A DNA stretch of 64,000 bases from an uncultured Clostridia bacterium. GTDB taxonomy: Bacteria; Bacillota; Clostridia; Christensenellales; Borkfalkiaceae. The stretch spans positions 1 to 64,000 of the forward strand of contig CALVMB010000003.1 of assembly GCA_944341895.1 (NCBI GenBank), written 5' to 3'. Below, in pieces: positions 34,008 to 43,427 of the stretch. The notes beneath the pieces are model-generated. The model saw only the letters and a list, made by a program, of their open reading frames with translations, had not been told where the DNA came from and ran no database searches. Both the position numbers and the translations under genes were made by a program. Positions within the stretch are counted from its first letter, which is position 1; each line of letters starts with the position of its first letter.

Positions 34008-34790
34008 TCAGAGCATGTGCACATCCTCGTAGAACGTGCAGGGCACGCCGAGTTCTGTGCACAGGTCCGCATATATTTTTTTGAAACCGTAGTTTTCGCT
34101 CGCATAGTGCGTGAGTTGTACGACGTTCATCCCCATCTCGAGGGCGTCGCAGATAAAGTTGTGTTTGATGTCCGCCGAGACGACGACGTCCGCCCCTCCC
34201 GCCTTTGCCGCGCGGAGGGCGCCCGCATCGATGCCCGCGCCGCAGAACGACGCGGCAACGCGCACCGTGCGTTCCTGCCCGTACACGAAGGCGCGCACGG
34301 CGCCCAGTTCGGCTTTGAGCGCGTTCACCCATTTCCCGAACGGCTGCGGTGCGACGGGAAACACCCTGCCGTAGCCGCCGCCTTCCACCCGTTCGCAGGG
34401 CGCGGGTTCCCCGACGGCGCCGACGGCGCGCGCCAGGCTCTCGTCGATGCCGCCCGCCGCGGTATCGAAATTGAGGTGCATGGAGATGACCCCGATGCCG
34501 CGTTCGATCGCCGTCAGAAGCCTTGCCCCGAGCGGGTCGTCGCGGCGCAGGGAAGAGACGGGAAAGAAGATGGCGGGATGATGGGTGACGATGAGATTTG
34601 CCCCCGCCTTTGCGGCGGCCTCGATGGCGCCCATCGAAAAATCCAGCGAAAACAGCGCCGCGGTGATGTCGCGGTGCGCATCGACGAGGATGCCGCTGTT
34701 GTCGTGCCCGCCGTACGCGGCGACGTATTCGTCGCTCAGGCGCTTGGGATAGCGCGCGTCGATCTTATCGTAAATTTCGCAAAGTTTCAT
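34008..34790 (-). CDS. Nif3-like dinuclear metal centre protein (YqfO/YbgI family)
   Basis: A 260-residue Nif3-family protein. Metal-ligand motifs are visible: ANLIVTHHPAIFF near residue 65, SMHLNFDTAAGGIDE near residue 105 and ADIKHNFICDALEMGMNVVQLTHYASE near the C terminus. The family forms hexameric rings with two metal ions per subunit; some members act as GTP cyclohydrolase-like hydrolases, but the usual role is unknown. It overlaps the trmK 3' end by 26 bases. It lacks the central PII-like insertion of longer homologs such as YqfO. Confidence 0.93.
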   Translation of the reverse strand: MKLCEIYDKIDARYPKRLSDEYVAAYGGHDNSGILVDAHRDITAALFSLDFSMGAIEAAAKAGANLIVTHHPAIFFPVSSLRRDDPLGARLLTAIERGIGVISMHLNFDTAAGGIDESLARAVGAVGEPAPCERVEGGGYGRVFPVAPQPFGKWVNALKAELGAVRAFVYGQERTVRVAASFCGAGIDAGALRAAKAGGADVVVSADIKHNFICDALEMGMNVVQLTHYASENYGFKKIYADLCTELGVPCTFYEDVHML

Positions 34791-35427
34791 CGCATGCCTC
34801 CGAAAGCATTGCCAGCCGCTCTTCGAGCGCGGGCGAACTTTTCGCCTGCGCCATGCGCGCGCGGCAGGCCTCCCGCTCCCCTTCCAGCCAGCGCGCGAAC
34901 GCGGGCGAGGGGCTTTTCAGGTTGTCGTAGCCGAAGCGCAGATCGAGCGGGGAATAGCCGCGGTTTTCGCCGCGGGCGGCGCGGACGATGTCGTAATACT
35001 TTCTGCCGACGAACAGCGTATAGTCGTGTTCGAGGCGATAGCCCGCTTCGGCGAGAAAACGGCGCACTTTTGGCGCGTTCTTCATGGGCTGCAACACGAG
35101 GCGGGGGGGCAGGAAGCCGCGGGTGAGGATGGTGACGATCTCCTCCCCGCCCATGCCCGCGATGAGCACCTGTTCGGTATCCGCGGGAACGCCCGCCAGC
35201 CCGTCGCAACAGACGCTCTGCACCCGCCCCTGCGCGATGTACGGCGCGAGCAGGCGCTCCGCCTTTTGCAGCGAACGCGCACTGATGTCCGTCACGACCG
35301 CCCGCGCGCACAGCCCGCGCTCCAGCGCGGCGAGCGTGCAGTAACCGTGATCGCACCCGACGTCGGCAAGGCTTGCGCAGGGCGCCAGTTCGGAAACGAG
35401 CGCCGCGACGCGCGGTGTCTCGTTCAT
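34765..35427 (-). CDS. trmK: tRNA (adenine(22)-N1)-methyltransferase
   Basis: A 220-residue TrmK, a SAM-dependent enzyme that methylates N1 of adenine 22 in tRNA. The SAM-binding motif is ADVGCDHGYCTLAAL and the catalytic region VLIAGMGGEEIVTILTR. LVLQPMKNAPKVRRFLAEAGY and the C-terminal helical pair are also family features. The start at 35427 directly follows the rpoD stop. The cluster rpoD-trmK-nif3 is widespread in Bacillota. The 3' end overlaps nif3 by 26 bases, which suggests coupled translation. Confidence 0.95.
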   Translation of the reverse strand: MNETPRVAALVSELAPCASLADVGCDHGYCTLAALERGLCARAVVTDISARSLQKAERLLAPYIAQGRVQSVCCDGLAGVPADTEQVLIAGMGGEEIVTILTRGFLPPRLVLQPMKNAPKVRRFLAEAGYRLEHDYTLFVGRKYYDIVRAARGENRGYSPLDLRFGYDNLKSPSPAFARWLEGEREACRARMAQAKSSPALEERLAMLSEACDETLRNLR

Positions 35428-35428
35428 G

Positions 35429-36484
35429 TCAGTCGAGAAAATCTTTGAGTTTTTTGCTGCGCGAAGGGTGGCGCAGTTTGCGCAGCGCCTTCGCCTCGAT
35501 CTGGCGGATGCGCTCGCGGGTGACGTTGAATTCCTTGCCCACCTCTTCGAGGGTGCGCGGCTTGCCGTCGTCGATGCCGTAGCGCAGGCGCAGGACCTTT
35601 TCCTCGCGCGGGGTAAGCGTATCCAGAACGCCGAGCAGCTGTTCTTTGAGCATGGTGAACGCAACGGAATCGGAAGGCGTGGCGGCGCGGTCGTCCTCGA
35701 TGAAGTCGCCGAGGTGCGAATCCTCTTCCTCGCCGATGGGCGTTTCGAGGGAGACGGGGTCCTGGGCGATCTTCTGGATCTCGCGCACGCGCTCTTCGGG
35801 CACGCCCAGTTCCTTGGCGATCTCCTCGGGCGTCGGTTCCCTGCCCAACTGCTGCAACAAAATGCGCGAGGCGCGGGTGAGGCGGTTGATGGTCTCCACC
35901 ATGTGCACGGGGATGCGGATGGTGCGCGCCTGGTCGGCGATGGCACGGGTGATCGCCTGGCGGATCCACCACGTCGCGTACGTCGAAAATTTGAAGCCCT
36001 TGCGGTAATCGAATTTTTCTACCGCCTTCATCAGGCCGAGGTTGCCTTCCTGGATCAGGTCGAGGAAGAGCATGCCGCGCCCCACATAGCGCTTGGCGAT
36101 GGAGACGACCAGGCGCAGGTTGGCTTCGGACAGGCGCTTTTTCGCCGCCTCGTCCCCTTCCTGCATGCGGCGGGCGAGGTCGATCTCTTCGTCCGCCGAA
36201 AGCAGGGGCACCTTGCCGATGTCCTTGAGATACATCTTGACGGGGTCGTCCAACCCGATGTCTTTGAGCGCCTGCTCGAAGAGTTCGCGGTCACGCTCGT
36301 CCTCGTCGACGATCTGGATGCCCGCCTCGCCGATGGATTTATAGATGAAATCGATCTGGTCGGGGCTGGTATCGATCTTTTCGAGGATGTCGCACAGGAC
36401 ATCCGTCGAGATGCTGCCCTTCTGGCGGTATTCGCCGATGATCTGTTTGAGAATTTCGCTGAGGCGCTGTTCGGATACGCTCAT
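35429..36484 (-). CDS. rpoD: Primary RNA polymerase sigma factor (SigA/RpoD)
   Basis: A 351-residue housekeeping sigma-70 factor. Region 1.1 is short, as in Bacillota. Region 2 contains the core-binding and -10 melting block ([40 protein letters not shown]). Region 3 follows ([13 protein letters not shown]), and the region 4 helix-turn-helix is [20 protein letters not shown]. It reads the TTGACA/TATAAT promoters seen across this window. It lies 55 bases downstream of dnaG, the conserved macromolecular synthesis arrangement, with trmK following. Confidence 0.98.
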   Translation of the reverse strand: MSVSEQRLSEILKQIIGEYRQKGSISTDVLCDILEKIDTSPDQIDFIYKSIGEAGIQIVDEDERDRELFEQALKDIGLDDPVKMYLKDIGKVPLLSADEEIDLARRMQEGDEAAKKRLSEANLRLVVSIAKRYVGRGMLFLDLIQEGNLGLMKAVEKFDYRKGFKFSTYATWWIRQAITRAIADQARTIRIPVHMVETINRLTRASRILLQQLGREPTPEEIAKELGVPEERVREIQKIAQDPVSLETPIGEEEDSHLGDFIEDDRAATPSDSVAFTMLKEQLLGVLDTLTPREEKVLRLRYGIDDGKPRTLEEVGKEFNVTRERIRQIEAKALRKLRHPSRSKKLKDFLD

Positions 36485-36539
36485 GCCGTTTTGTTTTCCT
36501 CCGTTTTCTTGCTTTTGTTTGCCGCCTTGCGGCGGGATG

Positions 36540-38315
36540 TTACAGATTTTTCAGTTGCCGCGTCAGTTCGAGGATGCGGCGCGTCAGCGCGCGCTTGCGC
36601 TCGAGATCGGTCTCCGCGTCGCAGGCGGAGCCCAGCCGCTGCAACTCCTCTTCCAACTGTTCGCGTTCAAGGATGCGGATACAGTCGTTGAAGTACTGTT
36701 CGCCGCCCACCCCTTCGAGGGAATCGCCCATGCTCAGATCGAGGATGGCGGAAAGTTCGGGCGTCGATTCGTCCAGAATGTCGAACAAACCGCTCGCGCG
36801 GACACGTTCCCCCGTTTTTTGCCGTTCTTTGATATAATCGGCGATAGTATTATGCACAGGATCGTCGAATCTGACACGCGAAAGGTCAAAATCTTTCGCA
36901 TATTTTGCGCCGAACAGCACGGACGCGAGCACAAAGCGGCAGGCGCGGATGCGGCGGTCGGCGTTGTCCTCGCGCGCGGCGGGCTCTTCTTCCTGCGCGT
37001 GCACGGAGGGAGGGACCTTGTCGAGGTCGCGTTTGAGCGATTCGTACGTCGTTCCCGTCTTTTCGCGCAATGCTTTGAGCAGGTCCTCGCGCACGCTCGC
37101 GCTCTCCTCCTCGCCGATGACTTTGAGCGCCTCGGCGGTGTACGCGCGGCGTCCCTCCGCGCGCGAAAGATCGAACTTGCGGGACAGCATTTCCAGTTTG
37201 AAATCGATGAGCGGCATGGCGCTGTCCAGGCACGCCCTGTACCCTTCCGCGCCGCGGGTGCGGATGACGTCGTCGGGATCCAGCCCTTCGGGAAGGGGCA
37301 CGACGCGCACGTTGATCTGTTCTTCGCGCAGGATCTCCAGCCCGCGGATGGCGCCTTTCTGCCCCGCGAAGTCGCCGTCGTAACTGATGTACACGTTGTC
37401 GGCGTACCGCTTGCACAGCCGCGCCTGTTCCTTGGTGAGCGCGGTGCCCATGCTCGCCACGACGTTTTCAAACCCCGCCTGAAAGAGGGAAATGGCGTCC
37501 ATGTACCCTTCGACGACGATGAGGCTGTCCAGCCCCGCCGCCTTTTTGAGTTTTTTGACCTGGTTGATGTTGTAGAGGTTTTTGCTCTTGTTGAACAGGA
37601 ATGTCTCTTTGGTGTTCTTGTACTTGGCGAAATCCGTCTTTTCGAGCACCCTGCCGCCGAACGCGACGACGTCCCCCATCGCGTTGATGATGGGATAGAT
37701 GAGCCTGCCGCCCAACGCGTCGATGAGCCTGCCGTTCTTCTCCGAACGCACGGCGACGCCGCTGTCGAGGATGTCCTGCTCGGAAAACCCCTGCGCGCGC
37801 AGCGCTTTGGGGAGATCGGAATAATTGAGCGAAGCGCCCAGCCCGAATTTGCGCACGACGGACGAGGCGATCTTGCGGTCGAGGATATACTGCACGTGCG
37901 CGTCCGCCCTGCCCGAATTGAGGGTATCGAAATAGAAGCGTGCGGCGGCGCGCAGCACTTTGAGGCAGGCGTCGCGGCGGCGCTTTTCTTCCGCCGTCTT
38001 TTCGGTGTCGTAATGCACGTCGGGCACGGGTAGTTTGGCGCGTTCCGCCAAAAGCCGCACCGCGTCGCCGAAATCCAGCGATTCGATCTCGCGGATGAAG
38101 GTGATGGCGTCGCCGCTCACCCCGCAGCCGAAACAATGATAGAACTGATCGTCGGCGTTCACGCAGAAGGAGGGCGTCTTCTCATGGTGAAAGGGACAGC
38201 ACGCCCAATAGTTGCCGCCCTTGCGTTCGAGATGAACGTATCCCCCGATCAGATCGACGAGATCGGTCTTGCTTTTGAGTTGCTGCAAAAACGCAGCGTC
38301 GATACCCTTTGCCAT
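36540..38315 (-). CDS. dnaG: DNA primase
   Basis: A 591-residue DnaG. The CHC2 zinc finger near the N terminus has CPFH and, after a gap, CFGCG ([15 protein letters not shown]). The Toprim catalytic core shows the Glu motif [17 protein letters not shown] and the acidic motif [16 protein letters not shown]. The C-terminal helicase-interacting domain is present and helix-rich. The start MAKGIDAAF at 38315 has only a weak Shine-Dalgarno; the gene follows dgt by 34 bases. It synthesises the RNA primers for replication. Confidence 0.97.
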   Translation of the reverse strand: MAKGIDAAFLQQLKSKTDLVDLIGGYVHLERKGGNYWACCPFHHEKTPSFCVNADDQFYHCFGCGVSGDAITFIREIESLDFGDAVRLLAERAKLPVPDVHYDTEKTAEEKRRRDACLKVLRAAARFYFDTLNSGRADAHVQYILDRKIASSVVRKFGLGASLNYSDLPKALRAQGFSEQDILDSGVAVRSEKNGRLIDALGGRLIYPIINAMGDVVAFGGRVLEKTDFAKYKNTKETFLFNKSKNLYNINQVKKLKKAAGLDSLIVVEGYMDAISLFQAGFENVVASMGTALTKEQARLCKRYADNVYISYDGDFAGQKGAIRGLEILREEQINVRVVPLPEGLDPDDVIRTRGAEGYRACLDSAMPLIDFKLEMLSRKFDLSRAEGRRAYTAEALKVIGEEESASVREDLLKALREKTGTTYESLKRDLDKVPPSVHAQEEEPAAREDNADRRIRACRFVLASVLFGAKYAKDFDLSRVRFDDPVHNTIADYIKERQKTGERVRASGLFDILDESTPELSAILDLSMGDSLEGVGGEQYFNDCIRILEREQLEEELQRLGSACDAETDLERKRALTRRILELTRQLKNL

Positions 38316-38349
38316 ACTGCTCGGCGGGATGCCAGCCGCCCGCCGCGGC

Positions 38350-39399
38350 TCAGTTTTCTTCCACGTCCTTCTCCGTGAGCGCCCAACTGTGCGGCACGAA
38401 GAGATTGTTGAACACCGCGATCGCAAACTTGTCCGTCATGGACGAGAGATAATCGCACACCGCCTGTTCGATGGGAAAGCGCGCAGTCAGCGTCCTGTAA
38501 AAGGCAGGCATGCGCTCGGGGTCGCGCACGAACAGTTCGTACATGGAAGAGAGCATGCGCTTGGCGCGTTCCTCCTCCTTCATGGAAAGCGGGGTGATGT
38601 ACACGCGCTCGAACATGAACGAGCGCAGGTGTTCGAGCGCCGCCGCCTCCTTTGCACCCATGCGCACCTGCGGCTTGCCGGCGCTGTTTTCGTAGATGGA
38701 GGAGATCATGGTGTTGATGCGGTCGCGCGAAGTGCTGCCCAACACGTCGACATCCTCTTTCGGAAGATCCTCCGCGCGCAGAAGATCGGCGCGGATGGCG
38801 TCCTCGATGTCGTGATTGACGTAGGCGATGCGGTCGGCAAGCGAGACCGCCTGCCCTTCGAGAGTGGCGGGGTGCCCGCTCTTTTTGTGGTTGACGATGC
38901 CGTCGCGCACCTCGAAGGTGAGGTTGAGCCCCTTTCCTTCCTTTTCGAGCACGTCCACGACGCGCAGCGACTGGACGTTGTGCGAAAAGCCGCCCGGCGC
39001 GAGGCTGTCCAGCACCCGTTCGCCCGCGTGCCCGAAGGGCGTGTGCCCCAGATCGTGCCCGAGCGCGATCGCCTCGGTCAGGTCCTCGTTGAGCGCGAGC
39101 GAGCGCGAAATGGAGCGCGCGATCTGCGAGACGTCGATGGTGTGCGTCATGCGGGTGCGGAAATGATCGCCCTCGGGCGAGAAAAACACCTGCGTCTTGT
39201 TTTTCAGCCGCAGGAACGCCTTGCTGTAAATGATGCGGTCGCGGTCGCGCTGAAAATCGGTGCGCATGTTGCAGGGCGTCTCTTCGCGCTGTCTGCCCTG
39301 CGTCCGTTCGGACAGGCAGGCATACGGCGAAAGGAACGCCTCCTCCATCGCGTATGTACGCCGCTTGACGGCGTCGTCCGTGCGTTTGGGTGTGCCCAT
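38350..39399 (-). CDS. dgt: Deoxyguanosinetriphosphate triphosphohydrolase (HD family)
   Basis: A 349-residue HD-domain dNTPase. Motifs are RLKNKTQVFF, the metal-binding histidines in FRTRMTHTIDV and GHDLGHTPFGHAGE, and the later NHDIEDAIRADLL. It hydrolyses dNTPs to deoxynucleosides and triphosphate. The start at 39399 has GGGAGGGG upstream. In Clostridia dgt is often the first gene before dnaG-rpoD, as here. It is of the short Bacillota type. The 206 bases upstream contain a short tandem duplication rather than an obvious promoter. Confidence 0.95.
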   Translation of the reverse strand: MGTPKRTDDAVKRRTYAMEEAFLSPYACLSERTQGRQREETPCNMRTDFQRDRDRIIYSKAFLRLKNKTQVFFSPEGDHFRTRMTHTIDVSQIARSISRSLALNEDLTEAIALGHDLGHTPFGHAGERVLDSLAPGGFSHNVQSLRVVDVLEKEGKGLNLTFEVRDGIVNHKKSGHPATLEGQAVSLADRIAYVNHDIEDAIRADLLRAEDLPKEDVDVLGSTSRDRINTMISSIYENSAGKPQVRMGAKEAAALEHLRSFMFERVYITPLSMKEEERAKRMLSSMYELFVRDPERMPAFYRTLTARFPIEQAVCDYLSSMTDKFAIAVFNNLFVPHSWALTEKDVEEN

Positions 39400-39558
39400 A
39401 TCCCCCTCCCGTGCGCGGCGGCGATTTTGCCTCCGCGATGTATATTTGCCGATTTTTGAAAAAACCCTTTTTTTTGTGCAAAATTCCCCGAAAAATTTTA
39501 GGCGCACCGCAACGCGCGCAAAAACGCGGCGCGGGAGCCGCCTCGGAAGCGGCGCACG

Positions 39559-39623
39559 GTTCCGCTCAGCGCAGATGCGCACCTCTCTGCGCAAGTCCGT
39601 TCCGCTCAGCGCAGGTGCGCGCC
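39559..39623. repeat. Direct repeat of the SDR gene 3' end, period 40
   Basis: A 25-base segment (GTTCCGCTCAGCGCAGATGC and following) at 39559-39583 is nearly repeated at 39599-39623. The second copy contains the stop and last codons of the minus-strand SDR gene; the first lies just beyond the stop. Confidence 0.8.
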
Positions 39624-40319
39624 GCCGTCCACGGGCAGGATCTGCCCCGTAATGTAGCGGCTGTGCGCCAGAAAGAGCACCGCCGCGGCGATTTCTTCCG
39701 CGCTCCCTTCCCGCGCGAGCGCAAGGCCTTGCACAAACGCGGCGCGCTCTTCGGGGGAAAAGCGTTCGTTCATCGCCGTGCCGATCATGCCGCAGGACAC
39801 GGCGTTGACGCGCACGCCCGCGGGGCCCCATTCCTTTGCCGCCGCGCGGGTCAGCCCCGAAAGCGCGGCCTTTGCCGCCGAATACGCCCCTTCGCAGGAG
39901 GCGCCGTGTTCGCCCCACACCGAACCGACGTTGACCACGCTCCCGCCCGCCCGCATGAGTTTGGGCGCGGCGGCGCGCATGCATAAAAATGCGCCCGTGG
40001 CATTGACGTCCAGCACGCGGCGGAAGCGCTGCAGAGACTGTTCCTGCAACAGGCAGTATTCGTCCTGCCCCGCATTGTTGACGAGGACGCGGAGCCCGAA
40101 CACCTGCGCGAACATGGCTTCGACCTGCGCTTCGTCCGTCACGTCGCAGCGGAAGGACTGTACGCCCGCGCCCGTCTGCCGCACCAGCCGCGCCGTTTCG
40201 GCGGCGCCCGCCTCGTCTTGCGAAAAACAGAAAGCGACGTCGTACCCCGCCCGCGCGAAGGCGAGACAGCACGCCCTGCCGATGCCGCGCGAGCCGCCCG
40301 TGACGAGGACGGTGCTCAT
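39606..40319 (-). CDS. Short-chain dehydrogenase/reductase, FabG-like
   Basis: A 237-residue SDR. The N-terminal cofactor motif is TGGSRGIGRA. The structural NNAG and the catalytic Ser and Tyr-Lys are present (VVNVGSVWG and YSAAKAAL). The C-terminal segment HSRYITGQILPVDGG is typical of FabG-type ketoacyl reductases. The start overlaps the stop of aroK by 4 bases (ATGA), placing it as the last gene of the aro operon. Its substrate is unknown; ketoacyl reduction is the default for this subgroup, but the location suggests another role. Confidence 0.92.
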   Translation of the reverse strand: MSTVLVTGGSRGIGRACCLAFARAGYDVAFCFSQDEAGAAETARLVRQTGAGVQSFRCDVTDEAQVEAMFAQVFGLRVLVNNAGQDEYCLLQEQSLQRFRRVLDVNATGAFLCMRAAAPKLMRAGGSVVNVGSVWGEHGASCEGAYSAAKAALSGLTRAAAKEWGPAGVRVNAVSCGMIGTAMNERFSPEERAAFVQGLALAREGSAEEIAAAVLFLAHSRYITGQILPVDGGAHLR

Positions 40320-40837
40320 TTGCCGCTCCGCAGGGGCACGCCCAACGCCTGCACGACGGTGCGCGCGACGGTATCCACGTCCATGCCGTTGGTATCGACT
40401 GTGTAGTCGGCGCAACTCTCGTAGATGGGGGTGCGGTAGTCGAGCAGGTTCTTCATCTTTTCAAAGGTGGTGTTTTTGAGGAGCGGCCGCTCGTCGCCCG
40501 TGTGGCCCGTGCGCTCGAACAGCACCTCGATATCCACTTTGAGGAAGACGATCTTGCCGCCGCCCGCCTTGAACGCGGCGGCGTTTTCGGGTTTGAGCAC
40601 GCACCCGCCGCCCGTGGAGACGACGCAGTTGTCCTCGCCCGCGACCGAGCGGACGATCTCCGTTTCGATCTCGCGGAAACGGGGTTCGCCGTAAAACTCG
40701 AAAATGCTCGGGATGCTCCCGTATTTTTGGGTGATCAGGTCGTCGGTGTCGTACCAGCGCATGCCCGTCAGTTCGGAAATGCGGATGCCCACCGTCGTCT
40801 TGCCCGAGCCCATCATGCCGCACAGAACGATGTTCAT
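40316..40837 (-). CDS. aroK: Shikimate kinase
   Basis: A 173-residue kinase that makes shikimate 3-phosphate. Walker A is GMMGSGKTTVG, the shikimate-binding DTDDLI and the GGG of VVSTGGGCVL are in place, and the lid carries the TGDERPLL arginine motif. Length is normal. It overlaps aroQ upstream by 4 bases and the SDR gene downstream by 4 bases, so translation of the three is probably coupled. Confidence 0.96.
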   Translation of the reverse strand: MNIVLCGMMGSGKTTVGIRISELTGMRWYDTDDLITQKYGSIPSIFEFYGEPRFREIETEIVRSVAGEDNCVVSTGGGCVLKPENAAAFKAGGGKIVFLKVDIEVLFERTGHTGDERPLLKNTTFEKMKNLLDYRTPIYESCADYTVDTNGMDVDTVARTVVQALGVPLRSGK

Positions 40838-41250
40838 AACAGGAAACTCTCCGCCGCAAGGATATAACTGTTTTTGCCGAAGCCGAAGACGGTGCCGCGG
40901 CAGACGGGCGAGAGCACCGAGGTCTTGCGGAACTCTTCGCGCGCATGCACGTTGGACATGTGCACTTCGACGACGGGCGTTCTGACCGAGGCGATGGCGT
41001 CGCGGATGGCATAACTGTAATGGGTGAACGCGCCCGCGTTGAGCACGATGCCGTCCGCGTCCGTGCTCTGGATCTTGGTGCAGATCTCCCCTTCCAGATT
41101 GCTCTGGTAGAACTCGCACTGCGCGCCGCGCGCCTTGCAGAACGCCGCGATCTCGGCGTTGATGTCTTCCAGCGTCTGCGTGCCGTACACGCCCGGTTCG
41201 CGCCTGCCCGTCATGTTGAGATTGACGCCGTTGAGAATGAGCAGTTTCAT
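40834..41250 (-). CDS. aroQ: Type II 3-dehydroquinate dehydratase
   Basis: A 138-residue dodecameric-type dehydroquinase converting 3-dehydroquinate to 3-dehydroshikimate. It begins with the usual LLILNGVNLNMTGRREPGVYG, holding the catalytic Tyr. The middle has FYQSNLEGEI and VLNAGAFTHYSYAIRDAI, including the catalytic His. The VEVHMSNVHAREEFR segment is also conserved. It is the fifth gene of the aro series, coupled to aroK. Confidence 0.97.
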   Translation of the reverse strand: MKLLILNGVNLNMTGRREPGVYGTQTLEDINAEIAAFCKARGAQCEFYQSNLEGEICTKIQSTDADGIVLNAGAFTHYSYAIRDAIASVRTPVVEVHMSNVHAREEFRKTSVLSPVCRGTVFGFGKNSYILAAESFLL

Positions 41251-41283
41251 CTTTTTTCTCCTTTGATTTTGCAGCCGCGCCGT

Positions 41284-42078
41284 TTACGGATACAGGCGGC
41301 GGTACCGTTCGAACAATGCCTTTGCCTCCGCCGCATGCGGCGTTTTGCCTAGCAAGATGCAGTCGGCATAATAGGCCTGGTAGTACAGCATCCCTTCGCC
41401 GTTGCAGGTCGGTTTTCCCAGCGAAGCGGCGATGCGCAGAAATTCGCTCTGCCGCGGGTAATAGATGAGGTCGACGGCGCGCGCGCACTGCGCGAGCACG
41501 TCCGCCCCGACGGGGGACAGGCCCTCCGTCTTGTGCATCCCGACGCCCGTGACGTTGACGATGAGATCGTAGGGAGCGGGGCGCACTTCGTCCAGCGGGA
41601 CGATGCCCGCAAACTCCTCGCACACCGCGCGCACGCTGTTTTTGTTGAGGTCGAACAATTCGACGCGCGCGCCCGCGTCCGCCAGTTTTTTGACCACGCT
41701 CCGCCCCGCACCGCCCGCGCCGAGCACGAGCACGCGCGCACCGCGCACGTCAATGCCCTCGTTTTCGAGCATGAGCATGAAGCCCGCGCCGTCGGTGTTG
41801 TAGCCCACTCCGCCGACCACGGTGTTGACGGCGCCGAACACGGCGGCGTCCCCTTCCGTGCGCGAGAGGTAGGGAATGATGTCCAGTTTGTACGGGATAG
41901 TGACGTTGAACGCGTCATACTCCGCGAGCAGACGGCGCGCCGCGCCGTCAAATCCTTCCTTGGGAACGGACAGCAGGTCATAGGTGCAGTCCAGCCCCAT
42001 CCCCTGCAGGGTGAAGCGATGCATCTTTGCGCTGTCCGATTTGGAAACGTCCTTTCCGATCAGTGCCAGTTTCAGCAT
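41284..42078 (-). CDS. aroE: Shikimate dehydrogenase
   Basis: A 264-residue enzyme that reduces 3-dehydroshikimate to shikimate with NADPH. The N-terminal substrate domain has KDVSKSDSAKMHRFTL and the catalytic Lys in FNVTIPYKLDIIPYL. The Rossmann motif is VLGAGGAGRSVVKKL. The C-terminal NGEGMLYYQAYYA matches the family, with a usual Gln. It lies 33 bases before aroQ. The substrate loop is slightly atypical (SDSAKMH instead of the common S-x-S-P-x-x-H-N). Confidence 0.95.
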   Translation of the reverse strand: MLKLALIGKDVSKSDSAKMHRFTLQGMGLDCTYDLLSVPKEGFDGAARRLLAEYDAFNVTIPYKLDIIPYLSRTEGDAAVFGAVNTVVGGVGYNTDGAGFMLMLENEGIDVRGARVLVLGAGGAGRSVVKKLADAGARVELFDLNKNSVRAVCEEFAGIVPLDEVRPAPYDLIVNVTGVGMHKTEGLSPVGADVLAQCARAVDLIYYPRQSEFLRIAASLGKPTCNGEGMLYYQAYYADCILLGKTPHAAEAKALFERYRRLYP

Positions 42079-42099
42079 ATGTCTTTATCCTCATATACG

Positions 42100-42163
42100 C
42101 GTCTCCCGTGCGGAAGCCGCGTTTCATACTGTTCCGCCGTCTCCCGTGCGGAGGCAGCGTTCC
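42100..42163. repeat. Direct repeat in the aroA-aroE intergenic gap, period about 38
   Basis: CGTCTCCCGTGCGGA is present at 42100 and again at 42138 with similar flanking sequence for about 25 bases. It lies just upstream of aroE and just past the aroA stop. Confidence 0.7.
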
Positions 42164-42167
42164 GCGT

Positions 42168-43427
42168 TTATGCGCGCGCGCCGCCCAGCATTCCGAAAAA
42201 GCCGGGGAAAGAGATGTTGACGCAGTCCGCGCCTTCGATCGTGCCGCCGCGCTCGCTCGCCGCCAGGCCGACCGCGCCGCTCATGGCGATGCGGTGATCG
42301 CCGCAGGAGCGCACGTCGCCGCCCGCCAGCGTCTTTTTGCCGCGGATGACGAACCCGTCCTGCGTGGGCGTACAGTCGCCGCCCAGCGCCGCGATCATGT
42401 CCGCCGTGGTGCGGATGCGGTCGCTCTCTTTCACGCGCAACTCTTCCGCGCCCGCGATGACGCTCTCCCCCTCCGCAAACGCGCACAAAAGCGCGATGAC
42501 GGGGATCTCGTCGATGAGCGAGGGCACGATCTCCTTTCCCAGTCGCACCGCGCGCAGAGAAGAGCGGTGCACGCGGATGTCCGCGACGGGTTCGCCGCAC
42601 ACCTCGCGCTCGTTTTCCAGCGAAAAGCGCACGCCCATCTGCTCAAACACCCGCAGGATGCCCGTGCGGGTGGGATTGACGCCCACGTTGCGGCAGAGCA
42701 CCTCGCCGCGGAGCGCGCCCAACGCGAGAAAATACGCCGCGCTCGAAATATCGGCGGGCACGTCCACGTCGCGGCAGACAAGCCGCGCGCCGCCGCGCAC
42801 CGCGATGCCGCGCCCGTCCGTGCGGATGTCCGCGCCCATTGCCGCGAGCATGCGCTCGGTATGGTCGCGCGTGGGAAGCGGTTCGCGCACAAGCGTCTCC
42901 CCTTCCGCGCCCAATGCGGCAAGAAGGATCGCGCTCTTGACCTGCGCGCTCGCCACGCCCGTATCCACGGCGCAGCCGCGCAGGGACGCGGGGCAGACGG
43001 TGACGGGGGCTTTCCCCTCCGTCGTGCGCACGTCCGCGCCCAGCAGGCGCAGAGGCCTCGCCACCCGTTCCATGGGACGGGAACACAGCGACGCGTCCCC
43101 CGTCAGGCGGACGGTGACGCCCCTGCCCGCGACAAGCCCTGCAAGCAAGCGGATGGTGGTGCCGCTGTTCCCGCAGTCGCAGTCGGCGTCGCGAAACTTT
43201 TCGGCGCCGCGCACGAACACCGTTTCGCCCTCGAAGCGGATGTCCGCGCCCAGCGCGCGCATGCACGCCGCCGTGGAGCGGCAGTCCTCGCCCGTGAGCG
43301 CGTGCGTGACGACCGCCTCGCCCTGCGCCGCCGCGTTGAACATGACGGCGCGGTGCGTGATGGATTTATCGCCCGGGACGCGGAATTCGCCCCCGAAAGT
43401 GCCGCGCGGAAGTACGTCCACGTTCAT
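42168..43427 (-). CDS. aroA: 3-phosphoshikimate 1-carboxyvinyltransferase (EPSP synthase)
   Basis: A 419-residue EPSP synthase. The start MNVDVLPRG (43427) has AAGGAGG 7 bases upstream and overlaps the aroB stop by 4 bases. Active-site segments are GDKSITHRAVMF (Lys for PEP and S3P), GNSGTTIRLLAGL, and RVKESDRIRTTADMI. The two-domain inside-out barrel layout is complete. A glyphosate-sensitive class cannot be excluded; the LLAGL segment resembles Bacillota enzymes. Confidence 0.97.
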   Translation of the reverse strand: MNVDVLPRGTFGGEFRVPGDKSITHRAVMFNAAAQGEAVVTHALTGEDCRSTAACMRALGADIRFEGETVFVRGAEKFRDADCDCGNSGTTIRLLAGLVAGRGVTVRLTGDASLCSRPMERVARPLRLLGADVRTTEGKAPVTVCPASLRGCAVDTGVASAQVKSAILLAALGAEGETLVREPLPTRDHTERMLAAMGADIRTDGRGIAVRGGARLVCRDVDVPADISSAAYFLALGALRGEVLCRNVGVNPTRTGILRVFEQMGVRFSLENEREVCGEPVADIRVHRSSLRAVRLGKEIVPSLIDEIPVIALLCAFAEGESVIAGAEELRVKESDRIRTTADMIAALGGDCTPTQDGFVIRGKKTLAGGDVRSCGDHRIAMSGAVGLAASERGGTIEGADCVNISFPGFFGMLGGARA